From Candidatus Levyibacteriota bacterium (GTDB taxonomy: Bacteria; Patescibacteria; Microgenomatia; Levybacterales; UBA12049): DNA of 64,000 nucleotides. The notes under the pieces are model-generated. The model had not been told where the DNA came from and did not search any database. It worked only from the letters and a program-made list of their open reading frames with translations. A program made the translations under genes and the position numbers. Location of the stretch: contig JACPLG010000003.1 of NCBI GenBank assembly GCA_016186625.1, positions 1-64,000 of the forward strand, written 5' to 3'. Positions 49,245 through 57,085 of the stretch are shown here, one piece after another. The stretch's first letter is position 1, and every line of letters starts with the position of its first letter.

Positions 49245-50312
49245 TTACAAATTATTTTTTATTTCTTGTGCTAATAATGGATTCCACATGGCTCCGGTTG
49301 CGCTCATTACTGCGTCTGCACCTCCCAATCGATATTCAAAATAATCATTGGGGTCAGTTACTCCTCCTACTCCAATAATGGCAAACCGCAAACCCAACTC
49401 CTCACGAATACTTTTAAGCCTTCGTACCATTTCAAGCCCTGCCCATTTAATAGGATGGCCACAGACTCCAGATCTTAAACGATTTTCTCCGGGAAGTGCC
49501 TGCTCACCCTTTTCATTATAAATTCTTGCAGGAATTGTATTAATTGCTGAAATGCCCTCAACTGTTTTACCAACCAGGAGAACAAGTTTTTCAAGTCGTT
49601 TCGGGTCATCAAAGTATGCAATTTTTATTATTAAAGGTGTATTTCCGATCTCATTTTTTATTACCTCAACAATTTCCCTAGTTCTTGGTAAGTCGAAACA
49701 AAGAAGATGCGCTGATCCTTCATTTGGACAAGACAAATTGACTTCTAAAGCTTTTGCTCCGGTTTCCTTAACCAAACGCGCTGCTAGTACGAAGTCTTTA
49801 ATATAATTTTTGACATCCCCTTTTGAGTTAGTTGTTCCCTGAAAACTTCCGACTACTATTTGTCCCGGCTTTGCATGTTTTACGGCTTTTGCCATGTCTT
49901 TTTGCCAAATATCTGGATCATAAGACGGTACACCAAATGAATTTGTAATTGCAATTGGAGGAGTATATTTATTTATTCCTATCAAGCCCTTATCCGCTTG
50001 TTTCAATGTTAAATTTCCGCGTACTTTTACAGCCAAAACATTTGGCCACTCATTGCAAGTGTGAGGACGAGTTCTGACAGTTTTATAGCTAGTAATATCA
50101 AACCCTTTATCTAAAGCCGCATTGACAAATTTTGAATTTAAAAGTGGACCAGCGGGGATTCCGAAAGGTGTATAGATCGGGATCCCAAAAAGATAGTGAT
50201 CCGGCTTTCCTTTTTCTTTATATTTTCTTTTATTTACAAACTCTCCAAATGGTCCTTTTTCATAATTTTCATAGTAAGATTTATTTGGGTCAAAAAATGG
50301 AGTACGCAACAT
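49245..50312 (-). CDS. pyrD: Dihydroorotate dehydrogenase
   Basis: 355 residues from ATG 50312, which follows TATAAT by 7 nt; the -10 box overlaps the pyrC stop codon. GIPAGPLLNSKFVNAALDKGFDITSYKTVRT, EVNLSCPN (with the class 1-type Cys) and AIIGVGGVTDPNDYFEYRLGGADAVMSATG bind FMN and orotate. It oxidises dihydroorotate in pyrimidine synthesis. The family also includes dihydrouracil dehydrogenase, but the neighbouring pyrC supports PyrD. Confidence 0.92.
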   Translation of the reverse strand: MLRTPFFDPNKSYYENYEKGPFGEFVNKRKYKEKGKPDHYLFGIPIYTPFGIPAGPLLNSKFVNAALDKGFDITSYKTVRTRPHTCNEWPNVLAVKVRGNLTLKQADKGLIGINKYTPPIAITNSFGVPSYDPDIWQKDMAKAVKHAKPGQIVVGSFQGTTNSKGDVKNYIKDFVLAARLVKETGAKALEVNLSCPNEGSAHLLCFDLPRTREIVEVIKNEIGNTPLIIKIAYFDDPKRLEKLVLLVGKTVEGISAINTIPARIYNEKGEQALPGENRLRSGVCGHPIKWAGLEMVRRLKSIREELGLRFAIIGVGGVTDPNDYFEYRLGGADAVMSATGAMWNPLLAQEIKNNL

Positions 50313-50320
50313 TTGCAAAA

Positions 50321-51355
50321 TTATAACACTTTTGTTGATCCGGGTTTGGCCAAGACTTTTCCGTTGTCAAAGACTAATCTATTCCTGATATAAACTTTCC
50401 TTACTCTGCCTTTTAGTTTCCAGCCTTCAAACGGTGACCATTTGCATTTTGTGAAGAGTTTCGAACCCTCTACTATCCATTCTTGGTTTTCATCCACTTC
50501 GATCCGAGCATTTTGTTTAATACCGAATAATTTTGCCGGCCCGTCATAACAAAGGCGTTTTATTTCTTTAATCGACAAACAATCCTGCGATACTGCTCGA
50601 AGAAGTAAACCTAAAGTAGTTTCAAGTCCGGGAACTCCAAACGGCGGTTGTTTCGAACGTTTTTCAGAGGCGATATGCGGTGCGTGATCTGATTCTATGC
50701 AATCTACCCATTTTAAATTTTTCCATACAAACTCTGAAAAGGCATCATCAATTCGGGGTTTCATGAGGCCAAACGTTCCCAATTTCTTAATATCTTTTTT
50801 TGTGAGAAATAAATGATGGGGAGTAACACCACAGGTTATTGGTAAACCGGCTTTTTTTGCTTTTATTATTTTTTGGAGACTTTCTATTGTTGAGACATGA
50901 CAAACATGCGTTTTCTTTTTTGTTTTTTTGCAAACATCAATTACCAGATCAATAACATCTTCCTCCGCGTGGACTAAGATAGGTTTGTTAATATTATAAG
51001 CTTCATAAATTTTTATCAAACTTTTTTTATTAATAATAAAATTCCCAGTTGTTTTATTTAGAAAAAGTTTCAAACCAAACACTTGGTTTCGAACTTTTGC
51101 AAATTCTTCTAAATTATCTCCAAGCGAACCGAAATAAAATCCAATGTCAGCAACTATTTGTTTCCTGGCAATTTCTTTTTTTTCTTTTAGAAGTTTTGAG
51201 GTTGTTATCGGAATAGCATTGTTTGGCATATCGATTACAAACGTGTAACCGCCAGCAAGTGCTGCTGAAGTTCCTGTTAAAAAATCTTCCTTATGCGTTT
51301 GTCCCGGAGTTCGCAGATGCACATGAGGATCAATAAGCCCTGGTAAAGTAATCAT
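50321..51355 (-). CDS. pyrC: Dihydroorotase
   Basis: 344 residues. LPGLIDPHVHLRTPG holds the first zinc ligands (HVH). GLKLFLN gives the carbamylated-type Lys, VCHVST and TPHHL the later His ligands, and ESDHAPH the catalytic Asp. It closes carbamoyl aspartate to dihydroorotate. It is shorter than class I enzymes but complete. Its ATG overlaps the LOG stop codon (ATGA). Confidence 0.94.
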   Translation of the reverse strand: MITLPGLIDPHVHLRTPGQTHKEDFLTGTSAALAGGYTFVIDMPNNAIPITTSKLLKEKKEIARKQIVADIGFYFGSLGDNLEEFAKVRNQVFGLKLFLNKTTGNFIINKKSLIKIYEAYNINKPILVHAEEDVIDLVIDVCKKTKKKTHVCHVSTIESLQKIIKAKKAGLPITCGVTPHHLFLTKKDIKKLGTFGLMKPRIDDAFSEFVWKNLKWVDCIESDHAPHIASEKRSKQPPFGVPGLETTLGLLLRAVSQDCLSIKEIKRLCYDGPAKLFGIKQNARIEVDENQEWIVEGSKLFTKCKWSPFEGWKLKGRVRKVYIRNRLVFDNGKVLAKPGSTKVL

Positions 51356-51903
51356 TTTAATTTTTTCTTAATATACTCTATTGCATCATTTGGAGTATCT
51401 GCGAAATAGAATAGATCCTCATCCAACGGATGGCCAAGAGATGATTCCAAAAAACCTTCGTCTTTCATTTTTTGGAGTTGAATCTTTAAACCATTATAAA
51501 AATTGTCAGTATTTAAAAATATAATTGGTTTATTATGGTGTTTTGTTTTCTTAAGTTCAATAATTTCAGTTATCTCGTCCAGTGTTCCTATCCCGCCAAC
51601 CAAGGCAATAATCGCGTTTGACCGCTCAAGCATTGCTGCTTTTCGCTCGCCCAAAGATTTGGCAATAATCATCTCATCTGCGTCCTTTCTTGCCAAATGC
51701 TGAAAAACTCCATGAGATACCCCATGCAATTTTCCTCCGCCATTCTTCACTTCATCAGCAATTACTTTCATTAGTCCCTCATCCGTTCCTCCCCAGACAA
51801 GATGATATTTATTTTTTGCGAGTAATTCTCCAAATTCCGTAGCAGCCTTTACATACTTTTCATCAACATTTTGTGCAGAGCAAAAAACAGCAATATATTT
51901 CAT
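51352..51903 (-). CDS. LOG family nucleotide phosphoribohydrolase
   Basis: 183 residues from ATG 51903, which overlaps the cutA stop (ATGA). AVFCSAQNVDEKYVKAATEFGELLAKNKYHLVWGGTDEGLMKVIADEV and LVGGIGTLDEITEII match the TIGR00730 family, with GGIGTLDE instead of the common PGGxGTxxE. These enzymes split cytokinin-type or other nucleoside monophosphates into base and ribose 5-phosphate. Confidence 0.9.
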   Translation of the reverse strand: MKYIAVFCSAQNVDEKYVKAATEFGELLAKNKYHLVWGGTDEGLMKVIADEVKNGGGKLHGVSHGVFQHLARKDADEMIIAKSLGERKAAMLERSNAIIALVGGIGTLDEITEIIELKKTKHHNKPIIFLNTDNFYNGLKIQLQKMKDEGFLESSLGHPLDEDLFYFADTPNDAIEYIKKKLK

Positions 51904-52208
51904 AGTTCTTTTTTTGCCCAATTTTCTACATCTTTTGTAGTTTGATTTACCAGAAGCGACGTTAGAACAAAGGTTTTATAACTATGCAATTTCTTAACCT
52001 CACTATTTATTTTTTCAAAATTTTCCGCAACAGAATCCATTATTAATAAGATCTCCTCCGAAGATTTGATTTTCTTCTCCCAAAGAAATGATGAAGAGAC
52101 AGGAAGTTTTTTTGCGCAGACTATTAATTTTTCCTTAAGAAGAGTATTGGCAATTTTGTCCGCTTCCTTCTCATTTGCACAAGTCAAAAGAAGAACGATC
52201 ATTTGCAT
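51900..52208 (-). CDS. cutA: CutA divalent-ion tolerance protein
   Basis: 102 residues, full length: LLLTCANEKEADKIANTLLKEKLIVCAKKLPVSSSFLWEKKIKSSEEILLIMDSVAENFEKINSEVKKLHSYKT. A trimeric small protein linked to metal tolerance, mechanism unclear. It starts 6 nt after TATAAT in a TATAATTGGCGC-ATG arrangement shared with two downstream-located genes (HIT and nucleotidyltransferase). Confidence 0.95.
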   Translation of the reverse strand: MQMIVLLLTCANEKEADKIANTLLKEKLIVCAKKLPVSSSFLWEKKIKSSEEILLIMDSVAENFEKINSEVKKLHSYKTFVLTSLLVNQTTKDVENWAKKEL

Positions 52209-52378
52209 GCGCCAATTATAACAAAAGTATTTTAGAAAATTTGTTATAAAGTTTTCTCAGTACAACACTACGCTATAGCATATCATTGTAATTTGATATT
52301 TTATGTTTAGATTGATCTAAAACGAGAAAATTAAATCATCACAAATTTTGCTCGAGCAAAATTTTCGTGGAGTTAAAG
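52209..52378 (-). repeat. Duplicated ~170-bp leader/promoter, copy 1 (cutA)
   Basis: Similar along its whole length to 53692-53862: both end in TATAATTGGCG before a start codon and contain two palindromes, AAATTTTGCTCGAGCAAAAT (palindromic core) and a CGCTATAGCG-type one. Both lie on the minus strand, upstream of unrelated genes. Confidence 0.8.
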
Positions 52379-52384
52379 GAGAGT

Positions 52385-52840
52385 TTACCCTCTTATTTTA
52401 TCTGCAAGCTTTGCTAATTCTTTATCTGGAGCTCTTTTGTAGTCGTGTGAAGAGATATATCCTTCATATTTTTCAAAATATTTATCTACATTAGATTTAA
52501 TTTCTTGCCATTTTTTCATATCAGCGGTTCCGTGCATTGGGAAAAGTTTGGCATGAACATGATCCACTCCAAAACCTTCAAAAATCATTCCAGTTCTACC
52601 AACTCCTTCTAATTTATTGTCGAGAAGCCTTCCAACTTTCTGTGAAGCCAAAACAAGATCAATCAAAACATTTCTAGGTAAATCAAAAGCATAGCTTGCA
52701 TAATGTTTTTTAGGAATAACAACAGTGAAACCTTTTGTGTTGGGAAAAATAGAAAGGAAGGCTATATGTTTTTCATCTTCCCAGATTTTATGGGATGGGG
52801 CTTCTCCATTTACAATCTTACAAAAAATACAATCTTTCAC
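52385..52840 (-). CDS. HIT-family protein
   Basis: From GTG 52840 (151 residues). CIFCKIVNGEAPSHKIWEDE, HIAFLSIFPNTKGFTVVIPKKHYAS and HVHAKLFP at the place of the HxHxH triad (Asp-His-Val-His-Ala). The family hydrolyses nucleotide phosphoramidates and dinucleotides. The longer ATG at 52891 would translate a REP-like repeat (ACPERSRRA), whereas TATAAT lies 7 nt before the GTG, so the shorter form is preferred. Confidence 0.85.
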   Translation of the reverse strand: MKDCIFCKIVNGEAPSHKIWEDEKHIAFLSIFPNTKGFTVVIPKKHYASYAFDLPRNVLIDLVLASQKVGRLLDNKLEGVGRTGMIFEGFGVDHVHAKLFPMHGTADMKKWQEIKSNVDKYFEKYEGYISSHDYKRAPDKELAKLADKIRG

Positions 52841-52854
52841 CTCGCCAATTATAG

Positions 52855-52914
52855 CCCTTCGGCTTCGCTCAGGGCAAGCACCCCACTTCACTTCGGTTTC
52901 ACTCAGTGTAAACG
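52855..52914. repeat. Two REP-like units upstream of the HIT gene
   Basis: Unit 1 (52855-52879, CTTCGGCTTCGCTCAGGG) and unit 2 (52889-52914, CTTCGGTTTCACTCAGTG) are diverged tandem copies of the CTTCGACTCTGCTCAGG family. They sit within the -35 region. Confidence 0.75.
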
Positions 52915-52944
52915 CCGAGGGCTACGAGGGGCAGGGGAAGAAAA

Positions 52945-53691
52945 TTATTCGAAGAGCGGATGTCCTGGAAGAATTATCCTATCCCCTGTTTTTAGTTGAT
53001 TTTTAATCCTAGTATAAGCCGATTGGTTGAGAAATCTAAGACTCTTGTAAATCATCTCTTGATCAATAGTCTTTCCATTTCTTACATCCATAGCATGATT
53101 AATAACTATTGATCCATTAACATCAAGGAATTTTAATTTTTTAGACTCCACGTATATATCTTTATGAGTTAGCGGGAATTTACCAGACTCCAGTATCACC
53201 AAAGCTCTTGCGGCAAATAAAACAGCTTTTGAAAACTGTATGGATGCTGTGACTAAATCATTTTTTCTGGCGGAAAGTAAAGCGCCAAGTGCGTAGGATG
53301 TTTCAAAGATAATTACTTCAATTAAATCAGATAGTTTAATTTGAGGAGACTTTAGCTTTCGTATAATATTTTCTCCTGCAATTGTAATTGATTCTTCAAC
53401 CAATTCTTTTAAATAAACTGCCTTAGGAAAAGGAGTATCAATTATGTACCGCTCAATTTCTTCCAAAACAAACGAGTAAATATTAATATTTGGATTGTTG
53501 TGAAGTTGGGCTAGCTTAATACGCTCCCATCTCTTAGTTTTACTAAAAATAACTCCGACTTCATAATCACTGTCCTCTTTAAAATCATCTCTGGCTCTAG
53601 ATCCATAAACAAAAATTGAAACAGGCTTAGCTTCTTTCTCAATTTTATCAATTACAGAAAGTATATCTTTTGGAAAATCTGTTTTTTTCAT
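52945..53691 (-). CDS. Nucleotidyltransferase (MNT-type) with helical C-terminal domain
   Basis: 248 residues from ATG 53691 (leaderless, TATAATTGGCGA-ATG). FVYGSRARDDFKEDSDYEVGVIF gives the G-S and D-x-D motifs of the Pol-beta-type nucleotidyltransferase fold (Gly-Ser about residue 28, Asp-x-Asp-x-Glu). The C-terminal half (about 110-225) is all-helical and HEPN-like (FETSYALGALLSARKNDLVTASIQFSKAVLFAARALVILESG). A fused MNT-HEPN protein is the toxin-antitoxin or minimal nucleotidyltransferase arrangement. Confidence 0.75.
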   Translation of the reverse strand: MKKTDFPKDILSVIDKIEKEAKPVSIFVYGSRARDDFKEDSDYEVGVIFSKTKRWERIKLAQLHNNPNINIYSFVLEEIERYIIDTPFPKAVYLKELVEESITIAGENIIRKLKSPQIKLSDLIEVIIFETSYALGALLSARKNDLVTASIQFSKAVLFAARALVILESGKFPLTHKDIYVESKKLKFLDVNGSIVINHAMDVRNGKTIDQEMIYKSLRFLNQSAYTRIKNQLKTGDRIILPGHPLFE

Positions 53692-53862
53692 TCGCCAATT
53701 ATAGCAGAAGTGCTTGAAACATTTGTCTTGGGAGACTTTCTCTTGGTACAAGCCTACGCTATAGCGTATCATTGTAATTTTATATTTTATGTTCAGGTGG
53801 TCTAAAACGAGAAAATTAAATCATCACAAATTTTGCTCGAGCAAAATTTGCGTGGAGGGAGA
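53692..53862 (-). repeat. Duplicated ~170-bp leader/promoter, copy 2 (nucleotidyltransferase)
   Basis: Partner of 52209-52378. Differences are scattered point changes, with conserved palindromes and -10 box. Confidence 0.8.
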
Positions 53863-53956
53863 ATAGATTTATTAAATACTTCAATACTTTAAAGTAATGA
53901 AGTATTCCATTTATAAGTTCCTTTTTTGTGGAATGGTTAAGCGGTATAATATAGGT

Positions 53957-54052
53957 ATGGATTTACTAAAACCAATTAAAGTCGATGGTGTGCACCCCAG
54001 GTTTACACCCCGGGGGTGGATTTTCCTTTACACCCTAGGATTGATAATATAG
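53957..54052 (+). CDS. Possible 31-residue ORF
   Basis: ATG to TAG, with TATAAT (53945-53950) 6 nt upstream, the same leaderless pattern as real genes here. The product (MDLLKPIKVDGVHPRF..., then IFLYTLGLII) has a hydrophobic tail. The region overlaps ACACCCC repeats, so coding is doubtful. Confidence 0.2.
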   Translation: MDLLKPIKVDGVHPRFTPRGWIFLYTLGLII

Positions 54053-54102
54053 AAAGAATTAGAACCAGCCTTTTCTTTTCGCCCTCAAACTTTCTGAATC
54101 TT

Positions 54103-54127
54103 CCTTCCCACTTGGAATGTGGGAAGG
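54103..54127. repeat. Hairpin CCTTCCCAC/GTGGGAAGG
   Basis: 9-bp perfect arms with a 7-nt loop, just beyond the dnaJ stop on the minus strand. Related to 341-361. Confidence 0.65.
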
Positions 54128-54145
54128 TAGTTTTGAGTACTAGTA

Positions 54146-55033
54146 CTAGAACCAGCTGCGTTTTTTAGAGTTATCAAACTCGCGAAGCAATTCTTTTTGG
54201 CGGGAGGAAAGATTTTTAGGAACTGTAACTTTTATTTGGACATAGTGATCTCCTTTGCCAGTTCCGCGAACATGAGAAATTCCTTTTTGGCTCAATCGAA
54301 TAACTGTATTTGGCTGTGTCCCTCCCGGTATCCTAAGTTTTACTTCCCCCTCAACTGTTTCAACATTAATCTCAGTCCCCAAGGCAGCCTGGGCAAAACT
54401 AATTTCCTCTTCTGTAACAACATCGTATCCTTCTCTTCTAAACTTAGAATGGGGACGAACTTCAATAAGAACATCATAATCTCCAAAACGGACACGCGAA
54501 CCATTATCAACTCCGGGTGGAATTTTTACAGTTTGGTTTTTACCTTCAACAGAAATTCTCTTCGTCACCCCTTTTACAGCTTCCATAAAATCGATTTGCA
54601 AAGAGTAGACAGGGCGTCTTTGTGCCCGGCCAAAAGGTGAAGCGCCGCCAAAGAATTGTTCGAATATTTCAAACGGGTCTGAAAACCCGCCAAAGTCAAA
54701 CCCGCCGCCGTTACCCGATGTTGTGTAAGTGTATGTAAACGGCCCGTATTGACCTGTTTGCGTTCCACCAAAAGGACCACCAGCTCCAAAAGGTCCTTGA
54801 CCTGCTCCTTGTTCAAATGCGGCGTGACCAAACTGATCATAGGCTTGTCTTTTTTGCGGATCCGACAAAACCTCATAGGCTTTTGTTACCTCTTTAAATT
54901 TTTCCTCCGAGGCTTTATCCCCTTTATTCCTGTCAGGATGATGCTGCAGGGCAAGCTTACGATATGCTTTTTTTATTTCAACATCCGTTGCGCTTTTTGT
55001 AATTCCTAAAACTTGATAATAATCTTTGTTCAT
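54146..55033 (-). CDS. dnaJ: DnaJ/CbpA-type Hsp40 without zinc finger
   Basis: 295 residues. J domain with HPD (YYQVLGITKSATDVEIKKAYRKLALQHHPDRNKG), Gly/Phe-rich linker (about 77-130), then two C-terminal beta domains (VYSLQIDFMEAVKGVTKRISVEG..., FRREGYDVVTEEEISFAQAALGTEINVETVEG). The four CxxCxGxG repeats of type I DnaJ are absent, making it CbpA-like. It delivers substrates to DnaK and is the last gene of the chaperone run, downstream of glmS. Confidence 0.93.
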   Translation of the reverse strand: MNKDYYQVLGITKSATDVEIKKAYRKLALQHHPDRNKGDKASEEKFKEVTKAYEVLSDPQKRQAYDQFGHAAFEQGAGQGPFGAGGPFGGTQTGQYGPFTYTYTTSGNGGGFDFGGFSDPFEIFEQFFGGASPFGRAQRRPVYSLQIDFMEAVKGVTKRISVEGKNQTVKIPPGVDNGSRVRFGDYDVLIEVRPHSKFRREGYDVVTEEEISFAQAALGTEINVETVEGEVKLRIPGGTQPNTVIRLSQKGISHVRGTGKGDHYVQIKVTVPKNLSSRQKELLREFDNSKKRSWF

Positions 55034-55176
55034 AAATTAGTTATTAGATACTAGTTAATAGATATTAGTCTCACCGCTAATTATATAATACTTGCGCGGG
55101 AAGCTGGTGAAATTTTCGCAGGACGACAAGCGAATTGCGTGTCCAAGAAAATTTTACTAGCGACCTCAGCGCTTTC

Positions 55177-56982
55177 TCATTTCACAGTGACGCTTTTTGC
55201 TAAATTTCTTGGTTTATCCGGATCTTTAATACCACGAGAAAGTGCCAGATAATAAGCAAATAGCTGCGAAATTACGACTTGCGGAATAATTGTTGCTTCT
55301 GTAATATCGCGTGTTTGTAAAAATCTGTCAAACACATCACTTTTTCGCGGTCCAATGCCAATAATAAATCCTCCCCGTGCCTTAACTTCTTGCGCATTTG
55401 AAATAATATCGTCAAACGTCTCGTCATTTGGCGCAATAATGAAAACCGGGGTACCTTTTTCAATAAGAGCAATTACCCCATGTTTTAATTCTCCACCCGC
55501 AAAGCCTTCAGCGTGAACATATGTAGTTTCTTTTATTTTTAAAGTCGCCTCAAGAGCTGTAGCATAAGACAGCCCGCGGCCTAGTATATAAATATGTTCT
55601 TTATTTTTAAACTCCAAGGCAAGCTTTTTGATATTTTTTGTGTAATCTTCTTTAAGAATTTCCTCAACGTTTTTTGCTGCGGATAATAATAAGTTTTTGG
55701 CTTCTTTTTGTTTTTTAACCAGTGTATATGCTGTTAGAAAAAGAACAGATATCATTGCGGTAAAGCTTTTTGTCCCAATAACTGCCTTTTCTGAACCTGC
55801 TCCTAACAACACTTTAAAATCTGATTGTCTATATAGTGTAGAACCTAACACATTTACCAAAGACGCTACCTTAGATCCTTTTTGTTTTGCTCTATTAACA
55901 GGTTCAACAATATCAATTGTTTCTCCACTTTGGGAAATAGGAATTACTAAGCTTTTTGGAGTTAAATAATTCTCAAGGTAATTAAACTCAGAACCAATTG
56001 AAAAATTTACGTGTCTTTTAGCAATACTTGAAAAAAGATAGGTACCAAAAAGCCCAGCGTAAGAGGCAGTTCCACAGCCTAATAAAAATGTACCATATGA
56101 TTCTTTTATAAGTTTCGCAAGCTTCTTTGTTTGATCGCTGTAATTTAATGCGATATTACTGATAACCTGAGGTTGTTCATGGATTTCTTTTAACAAAAAA
56201 TGCTCAAATCTACCTTTGATTGCGTCTTCAAACTTCCAGTCTAAAGTATTTACCGCTGGCTCAAGCTCTTCACCTTCTGGCAATTTTGTGAGTCTCAACT
56301 TTTTACCCAACATTACCATCTGATTGTCCTCGAGAAATACTATTTTATTCGTATGCTTTAGTATTCCTATAGCATCAGATGCAACATAAAATTCATTTTC
56401 TGAAACGCCAATTATTAAAGGGGAACCAGTTTTTGCAGCAGCAATTTCATTTGTATCAGCGTTTATTGCAACAATCGCATTGAGTCCTTTGATTTGGTTA
56501 AACGCCAACCTAAACGCCTCAGTAAATCCTTTGCCTTGCAAGGTCTCACCTTTTGAGGCTAAATATTCCTCGATGAGGTGTGGAAATACTTCAGTATCGG
56601 TCTCGGAGAGAAAACTGTGTCCTTTTTTTAATAAAACTTCTTTTAACTCCTGATAATTCTCGATTATTCCGTTATGAACTACTGCAATATTTTTGGTGCA
56701 GTCCAAATGAGGGTGAGAATTTTCTTGCGTTACTCCTCCATGCGTTGCCCAGCGGGTATGACCGATTCCGAGGGCGCTTTGGGGTAAGTCAACTTTCGCA
56801 TCCCCAATCTTCCCAACATGCTTTTCAACGGCTAAGAAACTTTTGACTTTTGCATTTTGACTTTTGACTTTCGTTGCTATTCCCCAGGAATCATAACCGC
56901 GATACTCCAAAAGACGAAGTCCTTCAAGAATCATTCCTGCTGCATTTGTCTTTTTCCCAACGTAACCAAAAATCCCACACAT
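55177..56982 (-). CDS. glmS: Glutamine-fructose-6-phosphate aminotransferase
   Basis: 601 residues from ATG 56982, chosen because Cys2 (MCGIFGYVG) must be the processed N-terminal nucleophile; the upstream ATG at 57000 would add six residues. A glutaminase domain (LRLLEYRGYDSWG, HTRWATHGG) and two SIS domains follow, ending in DPDKPRNLAKSVTVK. It makes glucosamine-6-phosphate for the cell wall. Its place between dnaK and dnaJ is unusual. No glmS ribozyme was recognised in the short leader. Confidence 0.96.
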   Translation of the reverse strand: MCGIFGYVGKKTNAAGMILEGLRLLEYRGYDSWGIATKVKSQNAKVKSFLAVEKHVGKIGDAKVDLPQSALGIGHTRWATHGGVTQENSHPHLDCTKNIAVVHNGIIENYQELKEVLLKKGHSFLSETDTEVFPHLIEEYLASKGETLQGKGFTEAFRLAFNQIKGLNAIVAINADTNEIAAAKTGSPLIIGVSENEFYVASDAIGILKHTNKIVFLEDNQMVMLGKKLRLTKLPEGEELEPAVNTLDWKFEDAIKGRFEHFLLKEIHEQPQVISNIALNYSDQTKKLAKLIKESYGTFLLGCGTASYAGLFGTYLFSSIAKRHVNFSIGSEFNYLENYLTPKSLVIPISQSGETIDIVEPVNRAKQKGSKVASLVNVLGSTLYRQSDFKVLLGAGSEKAVIGTKSFTAMISVLFLTAYTLVKKQKEAKNLLLSAAKNVEEILKEDYTKNIKKLALEFKNKEHIYILGRGLSYATALEATLKIKETTYVHAEGFAGGELKHGVIALIEKGTPVFIIAPNDETFDDIISNAQEVKARGGFIIGIGPRKSDVFDRFLQTRDITEATIIPQVVISQLFAYYLALSRGIKDPDKPRNLAKSVTVK

Positions 56983-57085
56983 AAAACTAGCTACTAGCAA
57001 CTAGCCATTAGCTACTAGTTTCGACATTATATAATAAAAACCGCTCCCCGCGGTCATTTTTTAGATTTTATCTTTAATTTTTTAT

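Larger units (their letters stand above)
53863..54145. other. Noncoding region with CACCCC repeats and hairpin
   Basis: AT-rich from 53863 to 53935 with TACTTCAATACTTTAAAGTA-like inverted words. Then comes a strong -10 and a 31-codon ORF (see next entry), GTGCACCCCAGG/TTTACACCCC words at 53989-54030, and the TTCCCAC hairpin at 54103-54127. No U-tract terminator for dnaJ was found. Confidence 0.5.

Noticed and set aside
52841..52891. Longer HIT start at ATG 52891
   Set aside because: The added residues are a translated REP unit; GTG 52840 follows a TATAAT box.
57001..57085. glmS ribozyme before glmS
   Set aside because: The region upstream of glmS is only about 100 nt, AT-rich and without the conserved core.
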